Assembly (NCBI GenBank): GCA_947297555.1
Contig: CAMYTM010000006.1
Coordinates: 1 to 11,268, forward strand
DNA: 11,268 nt
DNA from: an uncultured Mycoplasmatota bacterium
GTDB taxonomy: Bacteria > Bacillota_I > Bacilli_A > RF39 > UBA660
Reading direction: 5' to 3'
In this document: positions 1 through 5,769 of the stretch, piece after piece
Layout: each line of letters begins with the position of its first letter
Position numbering within the stretch: position 1 is the first letter of the stretch
Program-made: the position numbers and the translations under genes
The notes under the pieces: generated by a model
What the model was told of the DNA's origin: nothing
Seen by the model: the letters and a program-made list of their open reading frames with translations, nothing else
Databases searched by the model: none

Positions 1-1
1 C

Positions 2-280
2 ACAAGAGGACGTGCCATTGTCGAAAAATTAAAGAAAATCATTCCAAGACAAATGTTTCAAGTACCCATTCAAGCAAGTATAGGTTCAAAGGTGATTGCA
101 CGTGAAAACATCAGTGCGATGAAAAAAAATGTGTTAGCCAAATGCTACGGTGGAGATATATCACGCAAAAGAAAGTTGTTAGAAAAACAAAAAGAAGGAA
201 AAAAGAAAATGAAAATGCTTGGAAGTGTAGAAGTTCCAAAAGAAGCCTTCTTAAGTATTTTAAAAGAAGAAGGAGAGTAA
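2..280 (+). CDS. lepA: Elongation factor 4 (LepA), C-terminal end, partial
   Basis: This is the last 92 residues of LepA/EF-4, the ribosome-associated GTPase that back-translocates stalled ribosomes. The reading frame is open from the window edge, so the GTPase and EF-G-like domains lie upstream of it. What remains is the LepA-specific C-terminal domain. It shows the conserved stretches IPRQMF, VPIQASIGSKVIARE, NVLAKCYGGDISRKRKLLEK and KEGKKKMKMLGSVEVP, which are diagnostic of the family and contact the tRNA/A-site region in known structures. It stops at TAA 278-280. The next gene starts 28 bases later, so co-transcription is likely. The lepA-then-hemW order (hemW at 2422) is common in Firmicutes, but here three extra genes lie between them. 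Confidence 0.97.
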   Translation, partial: TRGRAIVEKLKKIIPRQMFQVPIQASIGSKVIARENISAMKKNVLAKCYGGDISRKRKLLEKQKEGKKKMKMLGSVEVPKEAFLSILKEEGE

Positions 281-308
281 TGTATTGATGTATGGAGAGT
301 AAAACCGT

Positions 309-605
309 TTGTATAAATTCTTGAATGTGGCCAAGAAAGAGAATAATGTAGCCTTAGTAGAAGAATTACAAAACAAAATTAAAACACATTTAAAATTAGT
401 AGATGACACTAATATTATTCAAAATATAAAAAAGAAAACATTTAAAGAATTAAGTGAAGAAGAATATGCAGCAATCGATAAGTGTGAAAATCAACTCGCA
501 GCAAAAGACGATTTTTATGCTTTCAAAATTCGAAGATACGATAGAAAAGTTGCAATTCGTAATCCTTTTCGAACGAATTATGAAAAAACTCTGAAAAGAT
601 GGTGA
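309..605 (+). CDS. Unrecognised 98-residue protein, TTG start
   Basis: I do not recognise this protein. It is highly charged and mostly predicted helical. It has a Lys/Glu-rich N-terminal half, a segment FKELSEEEYAAID near residues 45-57, and a basic C-terminus with many Arg and Lys residues. No signal peptide or membrane segment is visible. The start chosen is TTG 309, because GGAGAG at 294-299 lies 9 bases upstream. The two nearer ATGs (280 and 288) stop after two and four codons. The ATG at 288 is in the same frame, separated from TTG 309 by a single TAA at 300-302. The gene lies 28 bases after lepA and its TGA (603-605) overlaps the start of the 523-residue gene, so the two are probably translationally coupled. 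Confidence 0.7.
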   Translation: MYKFLNVAKKENNVALVEELQNKIKTHLKLVDDTNIIQNIKKKTFKELSEEEYAAIDKCENQLAAKDDFYAFKIRRYDRKVAIRNPFRTNYEKTLKRW

Positions 606-2170
606 AACGTATGGAAGAAAAATTAATAGATAAAATTGAAAAATTCGTATATAATGACAATAAAACCTTAATAGATATAGGGAAAATGCCAGGATTTTCT
701 GGTTATCGCGTAAGAAAAGAAGTAGATGCATTACTACGAAAAGATAAGAAAAGATATGACGATATAATGAATCGTTCAAGAGAAAATGCAGGATTAAAAC
801 AAATTCAAATAAGAGCAAACAAACCATCTTCCGTAAATTATAAAGAAAGGTTAGAAAAAATTGAGCCTTTCATTTTGGATGGGAAAATTAAAAGTGAAAT
901 TACAGAAATAACAGGTTTAACTCCAAGTCAAATTCATGATACGATAAGAGCATTGAATCGACCTAACACGGGTATACAGGATGAAGAAAAATACGCTATT
1001 TTAACAAAAAAGATAAGAGAAAATGGCGAAGAAAGAAGCAAACCAAAACCAAGAATAAGCGAAAACGAATACGAAGAATATTTGGATAAAATAGAATATT
1101 ATGTAAACAATAAGTGCTCGGCAGAAGAAATCCAAGAATATCTTCATATAAGTGATTATGAATTCAAAAAGATATTAAATTCTTTAAATATGGAAGGAAA
1201 ACTCAATAATCCAGAACGTTATGAAAGAATAAATACCCAAATGGGTCAAAATGCAATGGAATCTCAAATAGAAACGACTAGAGATACACTGGATTTTTTA
1301 TACCATGAAAAAAATCAAAGATTAGAAATAACAAAAAAAGTGGCAAATGGGGAAATTTCTGTATTCGAGGCTGCCAATCTATTGAATTTGAAATTATTTA
1401 ATTATTTCTTATATATTCTAAAATTAAAAGAGGAAGAACTTAAAAATTCTCTTCGAATAGTACTAGAACCCTATGGCGTTTTTATAAATGAAAATAGTCC
1501 TAAAAGTTTACAATCTAAATCTTTGAACGCCCAAAGAGAAATTGTTTTGATGGCTTTAACATATCGAGTATCCTATAAAACCGTTGCTAGAATGTTTGGT
1601 GTTTCTTTAAGAGATGTTATAGAAACGTTTAAAACGTTTGATGATTATATGTCTAGTTTAGAATGCTTGTTTTTTGAAACCTGGTGTGAAAGTGAGATTT
1701 TTGAAAAAAAGGCAAAAGAAAATGCAAGAAACTATTGGAACAAGCGAAATGTTTTAGTAAATGCTTCCAATAACTCTTCGAAAAAGATAAAGCAAATGGA
1801 GGAAGGTAAAGAAAAAGAAATCGAAGAAGAAAAACTAGAAGAAATGAAAAGAAGATTAAAAGATTTACGTATAGAAGTTTATGATACGTTTATTCCAATA
1901 TTAAAATGCAAAAACGCAAGAGATTATACAGAAGAAGAACAAGACTTAATTGCAAGATATGTCCTTAAGTATTATTATTCTTTTCGAATATGCGGAAAAC
2001 AATTGGGTATAGATAGAACTACTTTTTCAGATTATATCAAAAGTTTAGCAGCACGAGACCCTATATTTGCAGAAAAAATAAATTATTATGAAAGTATAAA
2101 ACAAAATCGAAATGATTATTATCTTGAACAAAATAGCAATGAAATTTCAAGGGGAGGGGGTTCTAAATAA
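599..2170 (+). CDS. Tandem helix-turn-helix-like repeat protein, 523 residues, function unknown
   Basis: I do not recognise a named family. The sequence reads as repeated modules of about 55-65 residues: a helix-turn-helix-like trihelix, then a charged helix with a Y/F..I core. Modules lie near residues 9-67, 84-145, 161-219, 244-288 (weakest), 311-376 and 447-503. Clear HTH-like cores are ITEITGLTPSQIHDTIRAL, VSYKTVARMFGVSLRDVIE and SFRICGKQLGIDRTTFSDYI; the last two resemble SpoIIID-type HTHs (established family, resemblance by eye). A Lys/Glu-rich probable coiled coil lies at about 395-425. There is no signal peptide or membrane segment, so it is probably cytoplasmic and possibly nucleic-acid binding (inference). 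ATG 599 overlaps the previous stop. ATG 611 has a better-placed GGTGA (601-605) and may be the true start. The C-terminal RGGGSK is encoded by the purine run that looks like the next gene's Shine-Dalgarno. Confidence 0.85.
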   Translation: MVKRMEEKLIDKIEKFVYNDNKTLIDIGKMPGFSGYRVRKEVDALLRKDKKRYDDIMNRSRENAGLKQIQIRANKPSSVNYKERLEKIEPFILDGKIKSEITEITGLTPSQIHDTIRALNRPNTGIQDEEKYAILTKKIRENGEERSKPKPRISENEYEEYLDKIEYYVNNKCSAEEIQEYLHISDYEFKKILNSLNMEGKLNNPERYERINTQMGQNAMESQIETTRDTLDFLYHEKNQRLEITKKVANGEISVFEAANLLNLKLFNYFLYILKLKEEELKNSLRIVLEPYGVFINENSPKSLQSKSLNAQREIVLMALTYRVSYKTVARMFGVSLRDVIETFKTFDDYMSSLECLFFETWCESEIFEKKAKENARNYWNKRNVLVNASNNSSKKIKQMEEGKEKEIEEEKLEEMKRRLKDLRIEVYDTFIPILKCKNARDYTEEEQDLIARYVLKYYYSFRICGKQLGIDRTTFSDYIKSLAARDPIFAEKINYYESIKQNRNDYYLEQNSNEISRGGGSK

Positions 2171-2193
2171 ATTCCATTTATTTAGAATAGTTT
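2151..2193 (+). promoter_or_regulatory. Strong Shine-Dalgarno separated from its ATG by a perfect hairpin
   Basis: The G-rich run at 2151-2160 contains GGAGG (2153-2157), a perfect anti-SD match, but it lies about 36 bases from ATG 2194. Between them sits a perfect 11-bp inverted repeat: left arm TTCTAAATAAA at 2161-2171, loop TTCCA at 2172-2176, right arm TTTATTTAGAA at 2177-2187. Folding removes 27 nt from the path and leaves a few bases of SD tail plus TAGTTT before the ATG, which is near-normal spacing. No other good SD precedes this ATG. The stop codon of the upstream gene (2168-2170) lies in the left arm. Only one of 11 pairs is G-C, so the stem is weak. The role in initiation is inferred. 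Confidence 0.6.
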
Positions 2194-2409
2194 ATGAAAA
2201 AAGAAATCAATGTAAAAGAGTTAAAAGAATTAGCCAAAAACGCCCAAACCATCGACGACTTGTATGCTATAACTTTTCAATTATTAGAAAGCGATATGTC
2301 TGATAATGAAATCTGTTCTATTATAAATAGCATTCATTTAACAGAGGAAGTAAAACAAATTATCAAACAAGAAATAGGAGAAGAGAAAGAAGAAATTTTA
2401 AGAAAATAG
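2194..2409 (+). CDS. Unrecognised small acidic helical protein, 71 residues
   Basis: This small, charged, probably all-helical cytoplasmic protein has no family I recognise. It begins KKEINVKELKELAKNAQTID, has a middle segment DMSDNEICSIINSIH, and ends in a Lys/Glu-rich tail that could form a coiled coil. No membrane or signal segment is visible. It lies 24 bases after the 523-residue HTH-repeat gene and 12 bases before hemW, consistent with one transcript. Its ATG has no normally spaced ribosome binding site; the strong GGAGG is beyond a hairpin, suggesting folding-dependent or coupled initiation. An in-frame TAG at 2188-2190 excludes a longer form. The stop is TAG 2407-2409. A functional link to the HTH-repeat protein is inferred from position only. 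Confidence 0.72.
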   Translation: MKKEINVKELKELAKNAQTIDDLYAITFQLLESDMSDNEICSIINSIHLTEEVKQIIKQEIGEEKEEILRK

Positions 2410-2421
2410 TGAGGTAGTAGT

Positions 2422-3513
2422 ATGGAAGATGTAAAAAGTGTTTATATTCATATTCCATTTTGCAAAACAATCTGTTCTTATTGTGATTTTTGCAAAGTTT
2501 TTTATCATGACAAATGGGTGTATGAATATTTATGTTGTTTAGAACAGGAAATAGAAGATATATACAATAACGAAGAAATCGAAACGATATATATAGGAGG
2601 AGGAACTCCTTCTTCATTACCAATAAAACATTTAAAAACACTTTTTTCAACATTAAAAATATTTCATACATCTCATTTAAAAGAGTTTACTTTCGAATGT
2701 AATATAAATGATATTACGAAAGAACTCTTAGAAATGTTAAAAAATAACCATGTCAATCGTCTTAGTATTGGCATTCAATCTTTCCAACCAGAAAAATTAA
2801 AACATATGGGAAGATGTCATACCTATGTAGAAGCAAAAGAAAAAATCAAATTGTGTAAAGAAATGGGATTTACGAATATTAATATTGATTTGATGTATGG
2901 TTTTTCCTTTGAAGACAAAAAAAGCATAAAAGATGACTTAAAAAAAATTCTATCTTTAAAACCAACGCATATAAGTACATATAGTTTGATAATTGAAGAA
3001 GGAACTCTTTTACATCTAAACAAAACGCCACGAGTAACAGAAGATGAAGACGCAGAACTTTACGAGGTAATAAGAAAAATGTTAAAAAAAGAGAGGTTTA
3101 CTCATTATGAAATTAGCAACTTTGCTTTAAAGGGATATGAATCTTTGCATAATCTAGGGTATTGGAAAAACAAAGAGTATTATGGATTTGGACTGTCTGC
3201 TTCAGGGTATATTGATAAAGTACGTTACACCAATACTTATTCTTTAACCAAATACTTAAAAAATGAGTATACAGGTGAAAAAGAACTTTTAACGATGCAA
3301 GATGTAATGGACAATCATTTAATGCTGGGGTTTCGCCTTATAAATGGTTTTAACATACACGAATTTGAAGAAAAGTATCAAGTAAAACTAGAAAAAATGT
3401 ATCCCATAAGACCTTTACTAAAAAATGGTGATTTAATTTTAAAAAAAGGCAATATTTTCATAAATCCGGACAAACTATATATTATGAATGAGATTTTACT
3501 AAAAATGATATAG
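2422..3513 (+). CDS. hemW: HemW-family radical SAM protein (coproporphyrinogen III oxidase-like / haem chaperone)
   Basis: HemW binds a [4Fe-4S] cluster, SAM and haem and is thought to deliver haem to membrane proteins. It was long misannotated as oxygen-independent coproporphyrinogen oxidase HemN. The radical-SAM CxxxCxxC motif is at C14, C18 and C21, with an additional Cys at 24 (FCKTICSYCDFC). The glycine motif GGGTPS is at 59-64. Other family blocks are NRLSIGIQSF, the INIDLMYG strand, STYSLIIEEGT, HYEISNFA, and a C-terminal HemW-type domain beginning near GFGLSASGYI. The length of 363 residues is close to the usual 370-390. GTGAGG at 2410-2415 lies 6 bases before ATG 2422. The usual downstream hrcA-grpE-dnaK block of Firmicutes is absent here. 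Haem binding and substrate cannot be judged from sequence alone. Confidence 0.95.
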   Translation: MEDVKSVYIHIPFCKTICSYCDFCKVFYHDKWVYEYLCCLEQEIEDIYNNEEIETIYIGGGTPSSLPIKHLKTLFSTLKIFHTSHLKEFTFECNINDITKELLEMLKNNHVNRLSIGIQSFQPEKLKHMGRCHTYVEAKEKIKLCKEMGFTNINIDLMYGFSFEDKKSIKDDLKKILSLKPTHISTYSLIIEEGTLLHLNKTPRVTEDEDAELYEVIRKMLKKERFTHYEISNFALKGYESLHNLGYWKNKEYYGFGLSASGYIDKVRYTNTYSLTKYLKNEYTGEKELLTMQDVMDNHLMLGFRLINGFNIHEFEEKYQVKLEKMYPIRPLLKNGDLILKKGNIFINPDKLYIMNEILLKMI

Positions 3514-3524
3514 AGGGTGAGGAT

Positions 3525-3989
3525 TTGAAAAAAATTGCTTTTTTAATTGTAGTATTTTTATATTTTCCAATAGGCGTCCATGCAAGTGATTTAGTATTAG
3601 AAGAACTTACTATTAAAAATGGTACACTTAGTATACCATTTGATAAACTAAATAATGAATATACAGTGATTTTAGAAAAAGATGTCTTACAAATAGATTT
3701 AGAATACAAAACAAAGGAAGGCATAGAAGTATTTGTGAATGACAACTACGATTTAGCCAATAATTCTGTTGTTACCGTTTTACTAAAAGACGAAAAAAAT
3801 AGTGTAGAATATCACTTGCAAGTATACAAAGAAGAGGAAGAAAAAACCATAAGTACCTTTTTAGAAAGTCCCCAAGTACCCTTAGAAACAAATTTTATGT
3901 TTGAATATAAAAATTATATTATTCCAATTACCTGTTTATTTTTAATTTTTATCGTCTTTAAAATCTTGTTTCATAAGCACAAAAAATAA
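3525..3989 (+). CDS. Secreted, C-terminally membrane-anchored protein with cadherin-like beta-sandwich domain
   Basis: Residues 1-20 form a Sec signal peptide: KK, then a hydrophobic stretch, ending VHA before SD. Residues 22-101 resemble the cadherin-like beta-sandwich family (Pfam Cadherin-like, often repeated in clostridial surface proteins), with the typical pattern LxxLTIxNGTLSIPFD, NNEYTV, a central VNDN and a final VEYHLQVYK strand. An acidic linker follows, then a transmembrane helix at about 130-148 and a short basic tail (KHKK). The domain should therefore face outside, held by a C-terminal anchor with the tail inside. The start is TTG 3525 after GAGGGTGAGG (3513-3522), 11 bases after hemW. 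It is the last gene before a terminator. One domain in 154 residues is short for this type; a role in surface adhesion is only a guess. Confidence 0.82.
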   Translation: MKKIAFLIVVFLYFPIGVHASDLVLEELTIKNGTLSIPFDKLNNEYTVILEKDVLQIDLEYKTKEGIEVFVNDNYDLANNSVVTVLLKDEKNSVEYHLQVYKEEEEKTISTFLESPQVPLETNFMFEYKNYIIPITCLFLIFIVFKILFHKHKK

Positions 3990-3990
3990 G

Positions 3991-4022
3991 TCATCTAATA
4001 TATTATATTAGGTGATTTTTTT
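3991..4022 (+). terminator. Intrinsic terminator overlapping the next gene's RBS and start
   Basis: The left arm at 3991-4001 (TCATCTAATAT) pairs with 4005-4015 (ATATTAGGTGA), giving 11 bp including one G-U pair and a 3-nt loop. A run of seven T follows at 4016-4022. It starts one base after the TAA of the beta-sandwich gene and would end the lepA-to-beta-sandwich transcript. Its right arm contains AGGTGA (4010-4015), the only good Shine-Dalgarno for the TTG start at 4021, so the terminator and the next gene's initiation region are physically the same bases. Confidence 0.75.
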
Positions 4023-4632
4023 GAAATTAATTGCACATCGTGGTTTAAGAAGTAAAACCATTAAAGAAAATACAATGGAAGCATTTAAAAATGCCATTCA
4101 AAACGATAAAATAAATGGATTTGAATTTGATATAAGATGTACACTAGATAACCAATTCGTTATAAACCATAATGCCTTTATAAAAACAAAATTAATTAGA
4201 CTACATACCTATAAATATTTAAAAAAAAGATATAAATTACCATTATTACAAGAAGTACTTGATTTAGATACAGACAAAATTATGCTTGTCGAAATTAAAA
4301 ATCGTTATTTACCTTACCATAAACTTTTAAAAATTTTTAAAAAATACCAAAATAAAAATATATATGTAATGAGTTTTCATAATAAAGTAATCGAAAAATT
4401 AAAGAAAAAAAACTGTACAGCAAAACTTGGAATATTAAATTATATCTTGAATAGCGAATCCGACTATGATTTAGACTTTATTTGCCTTTTAAATAATTTA
4501 ACCACTCCACACTTAATCAAAGAATATGAAAAAAGAAACGTAGAAGTATTTTTATATGGTATTCTAAATGAAGACAACGATTTATGGTATGAAAATGGCA
4601 CTTATATTGTAGATGAAGTAACAAAAAAGTAG
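4021..4632 (+). CDS. Compact glycerophosphodiester phosphodiesterase (GDPD) family protein
   Basis: GDPDs hydrolyse glycerophosphodiesters to glycerol-3-phosphate and an alcohol on a TIM-barrel with a metal centre. The N-terminus has the signature: H6-R7-G in LIAHRG, then KENTMEAF, then E35 and D37 in FEFDIR, then H50 in VINHN. E91 in MLVEIKNR is the usual later metal ligand, and SFHNKVIEKLK (118-128) matches the S-F-x block. At 203 residues it is shorter than typical (about 240). The usual HD is HN here, and the C-terminal TWTVN block is missing. Catalysis is therefore likely but not certain. TTG 4021 is chosen because AGGTGA lies 5 bases upstream and the family begins just before the HRG; an in-frame GTG at 4012 lacks an SD. 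No signal peptide is seen, so it is probably cytoplasmic. Confidence 0.88.
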   Translation: MKLIAHRGLRSKTIKENTMEAFKNAIQNDKINGFEFDIRCTLDNQFVINHNAFIKTKLIRLHTYKYLKKRYKLPLLQEVLDLDTDKIMLVEIKNRYLPYHKLLKIFKKYQNKNIYVMSFHNKVIEKLKKKNCTAKLGILNYILNSESDYDLDFICLLNNLTTPHLIKEYEKRNVEVFLYGILNEDNDLWYENGTYIVDEVTKK

Positions 4633-4650
4633 CATTGTTTTTTTAATTTT

Positions 4651-4659
4651 TGATACAAT
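4651..4659 (+). promoter_or_regulatory. Extended -10 promoter (TGATACAAT)
   Basis: TGn precedes TACAAT (4654-4659), a 5/6 match to the -10 consensus. No convincing -35 is present; the T-rich stretch at 4638-4650 fills that position. Transcription would begin near 4666, practically at the AGGAGGG (4666-4672) of the leader ORF. A TATTAT at 4660-4665 is an alternative -10. Confidence 0.5.
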
Positions 4660-4679
4660 TATTATAGGAGGGACTAAAG

Positions 4680-4754
4680 ATGCAATATTATTTAATTTTA
4701 ATGAGGGATTTGTATGTATTCTTGGGAATTAAAAAAATTTATAGAAGATCATGA
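4680..4754 (+). CDS. Possible 24-codon leader ORF overlapping the 77-residue gene
   Basis: ATG 4680 follows a consensus AGGAGGG at 4666-4672 with 7-base spacing, the best ribosome binding site in this interval. It opens a 24-codon frame (start MQYYLILMRD, end KKIYRRS) that stops at TGA 4752-4754. It overlaps the first 41 bases of the 77-residue gene in another frame. The peptide has a hydrophobic N-terminus and a basic end. It could be a translated regulatory leader peptide feeding ribosomes to ATG 4714, or a chance frame. No known attenuation peptide is recognised. Confidence 0.35.
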   Translation: MQYYLILMRDLYVFLGIKKIYRRS

Positions 4755-4947
4755 TTATTATTTAGGCGGTATTGATTTAGAAAAAGTGATTTCTTTAGAA
4801 GAAAACCCTCAGTTAACAAAAATTACTTTTGATAAAGAAAGTAATCTTTATAGACTTCAAGATAAATATGGCAATAGTTTTTTATTTACGGCTATGAATT
4901 ATGATGAAGCCTTAGAAAAAGGATTAGTTAGAAAATTGAAGAAGTGA
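4714..4947 (+). CDS. Unrecognised 77-residue protein
   Basis: This small protein has no family I can name. It is acidic in the first half and basic at the end, with a mixed alpha/beta look: an N-terminal helix (MYSWELKKFIEDHDYY), then GGIDLEKVISLEENPQ, then beta-like TKITFDKESNLYRLQ and a D-K-Y-G-N turn into FLFTAMNYDEALEKG. No signal or membrane segment is visible. ATG 4714 has GAGGG at 4703-4707, 6 bases upstream. It ends with TGA directly followed by TAA, and a strong terminator comes immediately after, so it is probably monocistronic from the promoter at 4651. A better SD upstream serves the overlapping ORF at 4680, so this gene may depend on coupling to it. Confidence 0.75.
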   Translation: MYSWELKKFIEDHDYYLGGIDLEKVISLEENPQLTKITFDKESNLYRLQDKYGNSFLFTAMNYDEALEKGLVRKLKK

Positions 4948-4953
4948 TAATCT

Positions 4954-4984
4954 AAGAAAGTAATTTGTTTTGCTTTCTTTTTTT
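4954..4984 (+). terminator. Intrinsic terminator after the 77-residue gene
   Basis: The arm AAGAAAGTAA (4954-4963) pairs with TTGCTTTCTT (4970-4979), 10 bp with one T-G pair and a 6-nt loop. The T-run spans 4978-4984. It starts 7 bases after the stop codon. Confidence 0.8.
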
Positions 4985-4995
4985 GTAAGGTTATG

Positions 4996-5001
4996 TATAA
5001 T
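4996..5001 (+). promoter_or_regulatory. -10 promoter element (TATAAT) for the YdcF-family gene
   Basis: A perfect TATAAT lies 25 bases before ATG 5027, giving a predicted start near 5008. The best -35 candidates (such as TTTCTT 4974-4979, spacer 16) are weak and lie inside the preceding terminator. AAGGTGA at 5016-5022 is the ribosome binding site for ATG 5027. Confidence 0.55.
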
Positions 5002-5026
5002 AGAACCAAGAAAAAAAGGTGATATT

Positions 5027-5669
5027 ATGAACTTATCAGAAACAAATTACAAAGATATTTTATTAAAATATAATAAAGAAACGATTGAAAACATGGTCTT
5101 TTTAAAAAAAATGTTTGTAGAAGATACAAAAAGTGATATTGGCCTCGTCTTTGGAGGTATTTCCATGATACCGTATAGATTAGAAGAGGCCATACGATTA
5201 TATAAAGAAGGTTTAATAAAAAAGATTTTAGTAACAGGAGGAATAGGACGATTAAATGTAGATAGAATTACACCAGAAGCCATAAAAATGCAATATTATC
5301 TTGTAAACCATGATATTCCAGTAAATGATATTATCATAGAAAGAGAAGCCAAGAACAGTTATGAAAATGTAAAATATTCCCTAAATCTCATAGAAGAAAA
5401 ATATTCTTTAAAAAATACAAGAATTTCTTTAATCACTTCAGACTTTCATATGAAAAGATGTATGCTTATGATGGCTCAGTTTTTTAGATTTTGCAACTTA
5501 TACGCCACAAAGCGTTAAAGATGGAATAACAGATTTAGAACATTGGAAAAATAGTTTGCTTGGAAAACGAGTCATTTACCAAGAAGCCTTACTGTTAAGT
5601 TATTATGCTAAACACCATAGAATAAAAGAAGAAACATTTGAATTTGTAAAAAGAAAACGAAATTTCTAG
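5027..5669 (+). pseudogene. YdcF/DUF218 (SanA-like) family gene, frameshifted
   Basis: YdcF-type proteins have a Rossmann-like DUF218 domain, often tied to envelope functions; the exact substrate is unknown. Family blocks are IGLVFGGISMIPYRLEEAI, KKILVTGG, EREAKNSYENVKYSL (the conserved E-xx-A.NT/SYEN motif) and LITSDFHMKRCMLM. The first frame runs 5027-5518 and ends with an unrelated tail (NLYATKR) after MAQFF. From about 5487 the +1 frame continues the protein: DFATYTPQSVKDGITDLEHW, then QEALLLSYYAKHH, to TAG 5667-5669. A one-base change in the T6 run at 5480-5485 would restore an open frame of about 213 residues, a normal family length. Either the gene is broken, the homopolymer was misread, or slippage occurs. 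ATG 5027 is chosen over an upstream in-frame TTG because of AAGGTGA at 5016-5022. Confidence 0.85.
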
Positions 5670-5670
5670 T

Positions 5671-5698
5671 AAACTGCAAGTAAAGAGACTTGCAGTTT
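5671..5698 (+). terminator. Hairpin terminator after the YdcF-family gene
   Basis: A perfect 11-bp inverted repeat, AAACTGCAAGT (5671-5681) and ACTTGCAGTTT (5688-5698), has a 6-nt loop AAAGAG. The tail is only moderately T-rich (TTTTCATTGTTT), so efficiency may be partial. It begins two bases after the second-frame stop, which supports that stop as the real gene end. Confidence 0.72.
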
Positions 5699-5732
5699 TC
5701 ATTGTTTACCCATTTTCCAAACAAAAAACCTA

Positions 5733-5741
5733 TGATATAAT
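5733..5741 (+). promoter_or_regulatory. Extended -10 promoter (TGATATAAT) for the WG-repeat operon
   Basis: TGn plus a perfect TATAAT (5736-5741) lies 28 bases before ATG 5770. The -35 region (TTTTCC at 5713-5718, 17-base spacer) is poor, as expected for an extended -10 promoter. Transcription would start near 5748. The ribosome binding site is probably within AAGGATGTGAG (5756-5766). Confidence 0.6.
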
Positions 5742-5769
5742 GCTATTTATAGAATAAGGATGTGAGAAT

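Noticed and set aside
599..605. UGA as a tryptophan codon (Mycoplasma-type code)
   Set aside because: No conserved gene here has internal TGA, tryptophans in valS and GDPD are TGG, and TGA ends the 98- and 77-residue genes.
450..827. Antisense open frame opposite the 98- and 523-residue genes
   Set aside because: It is rich in Leu/Phe/Tyr because it mirrors Lys/Glu-rich coding sequence, it overlaps two well-supported sense genes, and it has no convincing ribosome binding site. The same applies to the other minus-strand frames in the window.
2161..2187. The perfect inverted repeat as an intrinsic terminator
   Set aside because: Only one of 11 pairs is G-C and it is followed by TAGTTTATG rather than a T-run; downstream hemW is closely linked.
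2112..2303. Overlapping + strand frame across the junction of the HTH-repeat gene and the 71-residue gene
   Set aside because: It lies in a shifted frame through two better-supported genes and yields a composition unlike any neighbour; no SD serves it.
4012..4020. GTG 4012 as the GDPD start
   Set aside because: No SD precedes it, and its bases form part of the AGGTGA used by TTG 4021; family members start just before the HRG motif.
4970..5026. Upstream in-frame TTG start for the YdcF gene
   Set aside because: It lies within the preceding terminator and before the -10 element, while ATG 5027 has AAGGTGA at ideal distance and fits the family start.
5480..5486. TTTTTTA as a -1 programmed frameshift heptamer in the YdcF gene
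   Set aside because: The heptamer is out of phase with the upstream frame for tandem slippage, and a -1 shift goes the wrong way. Joining the two halves needs loss of one base (+1), so an indel is simpler.
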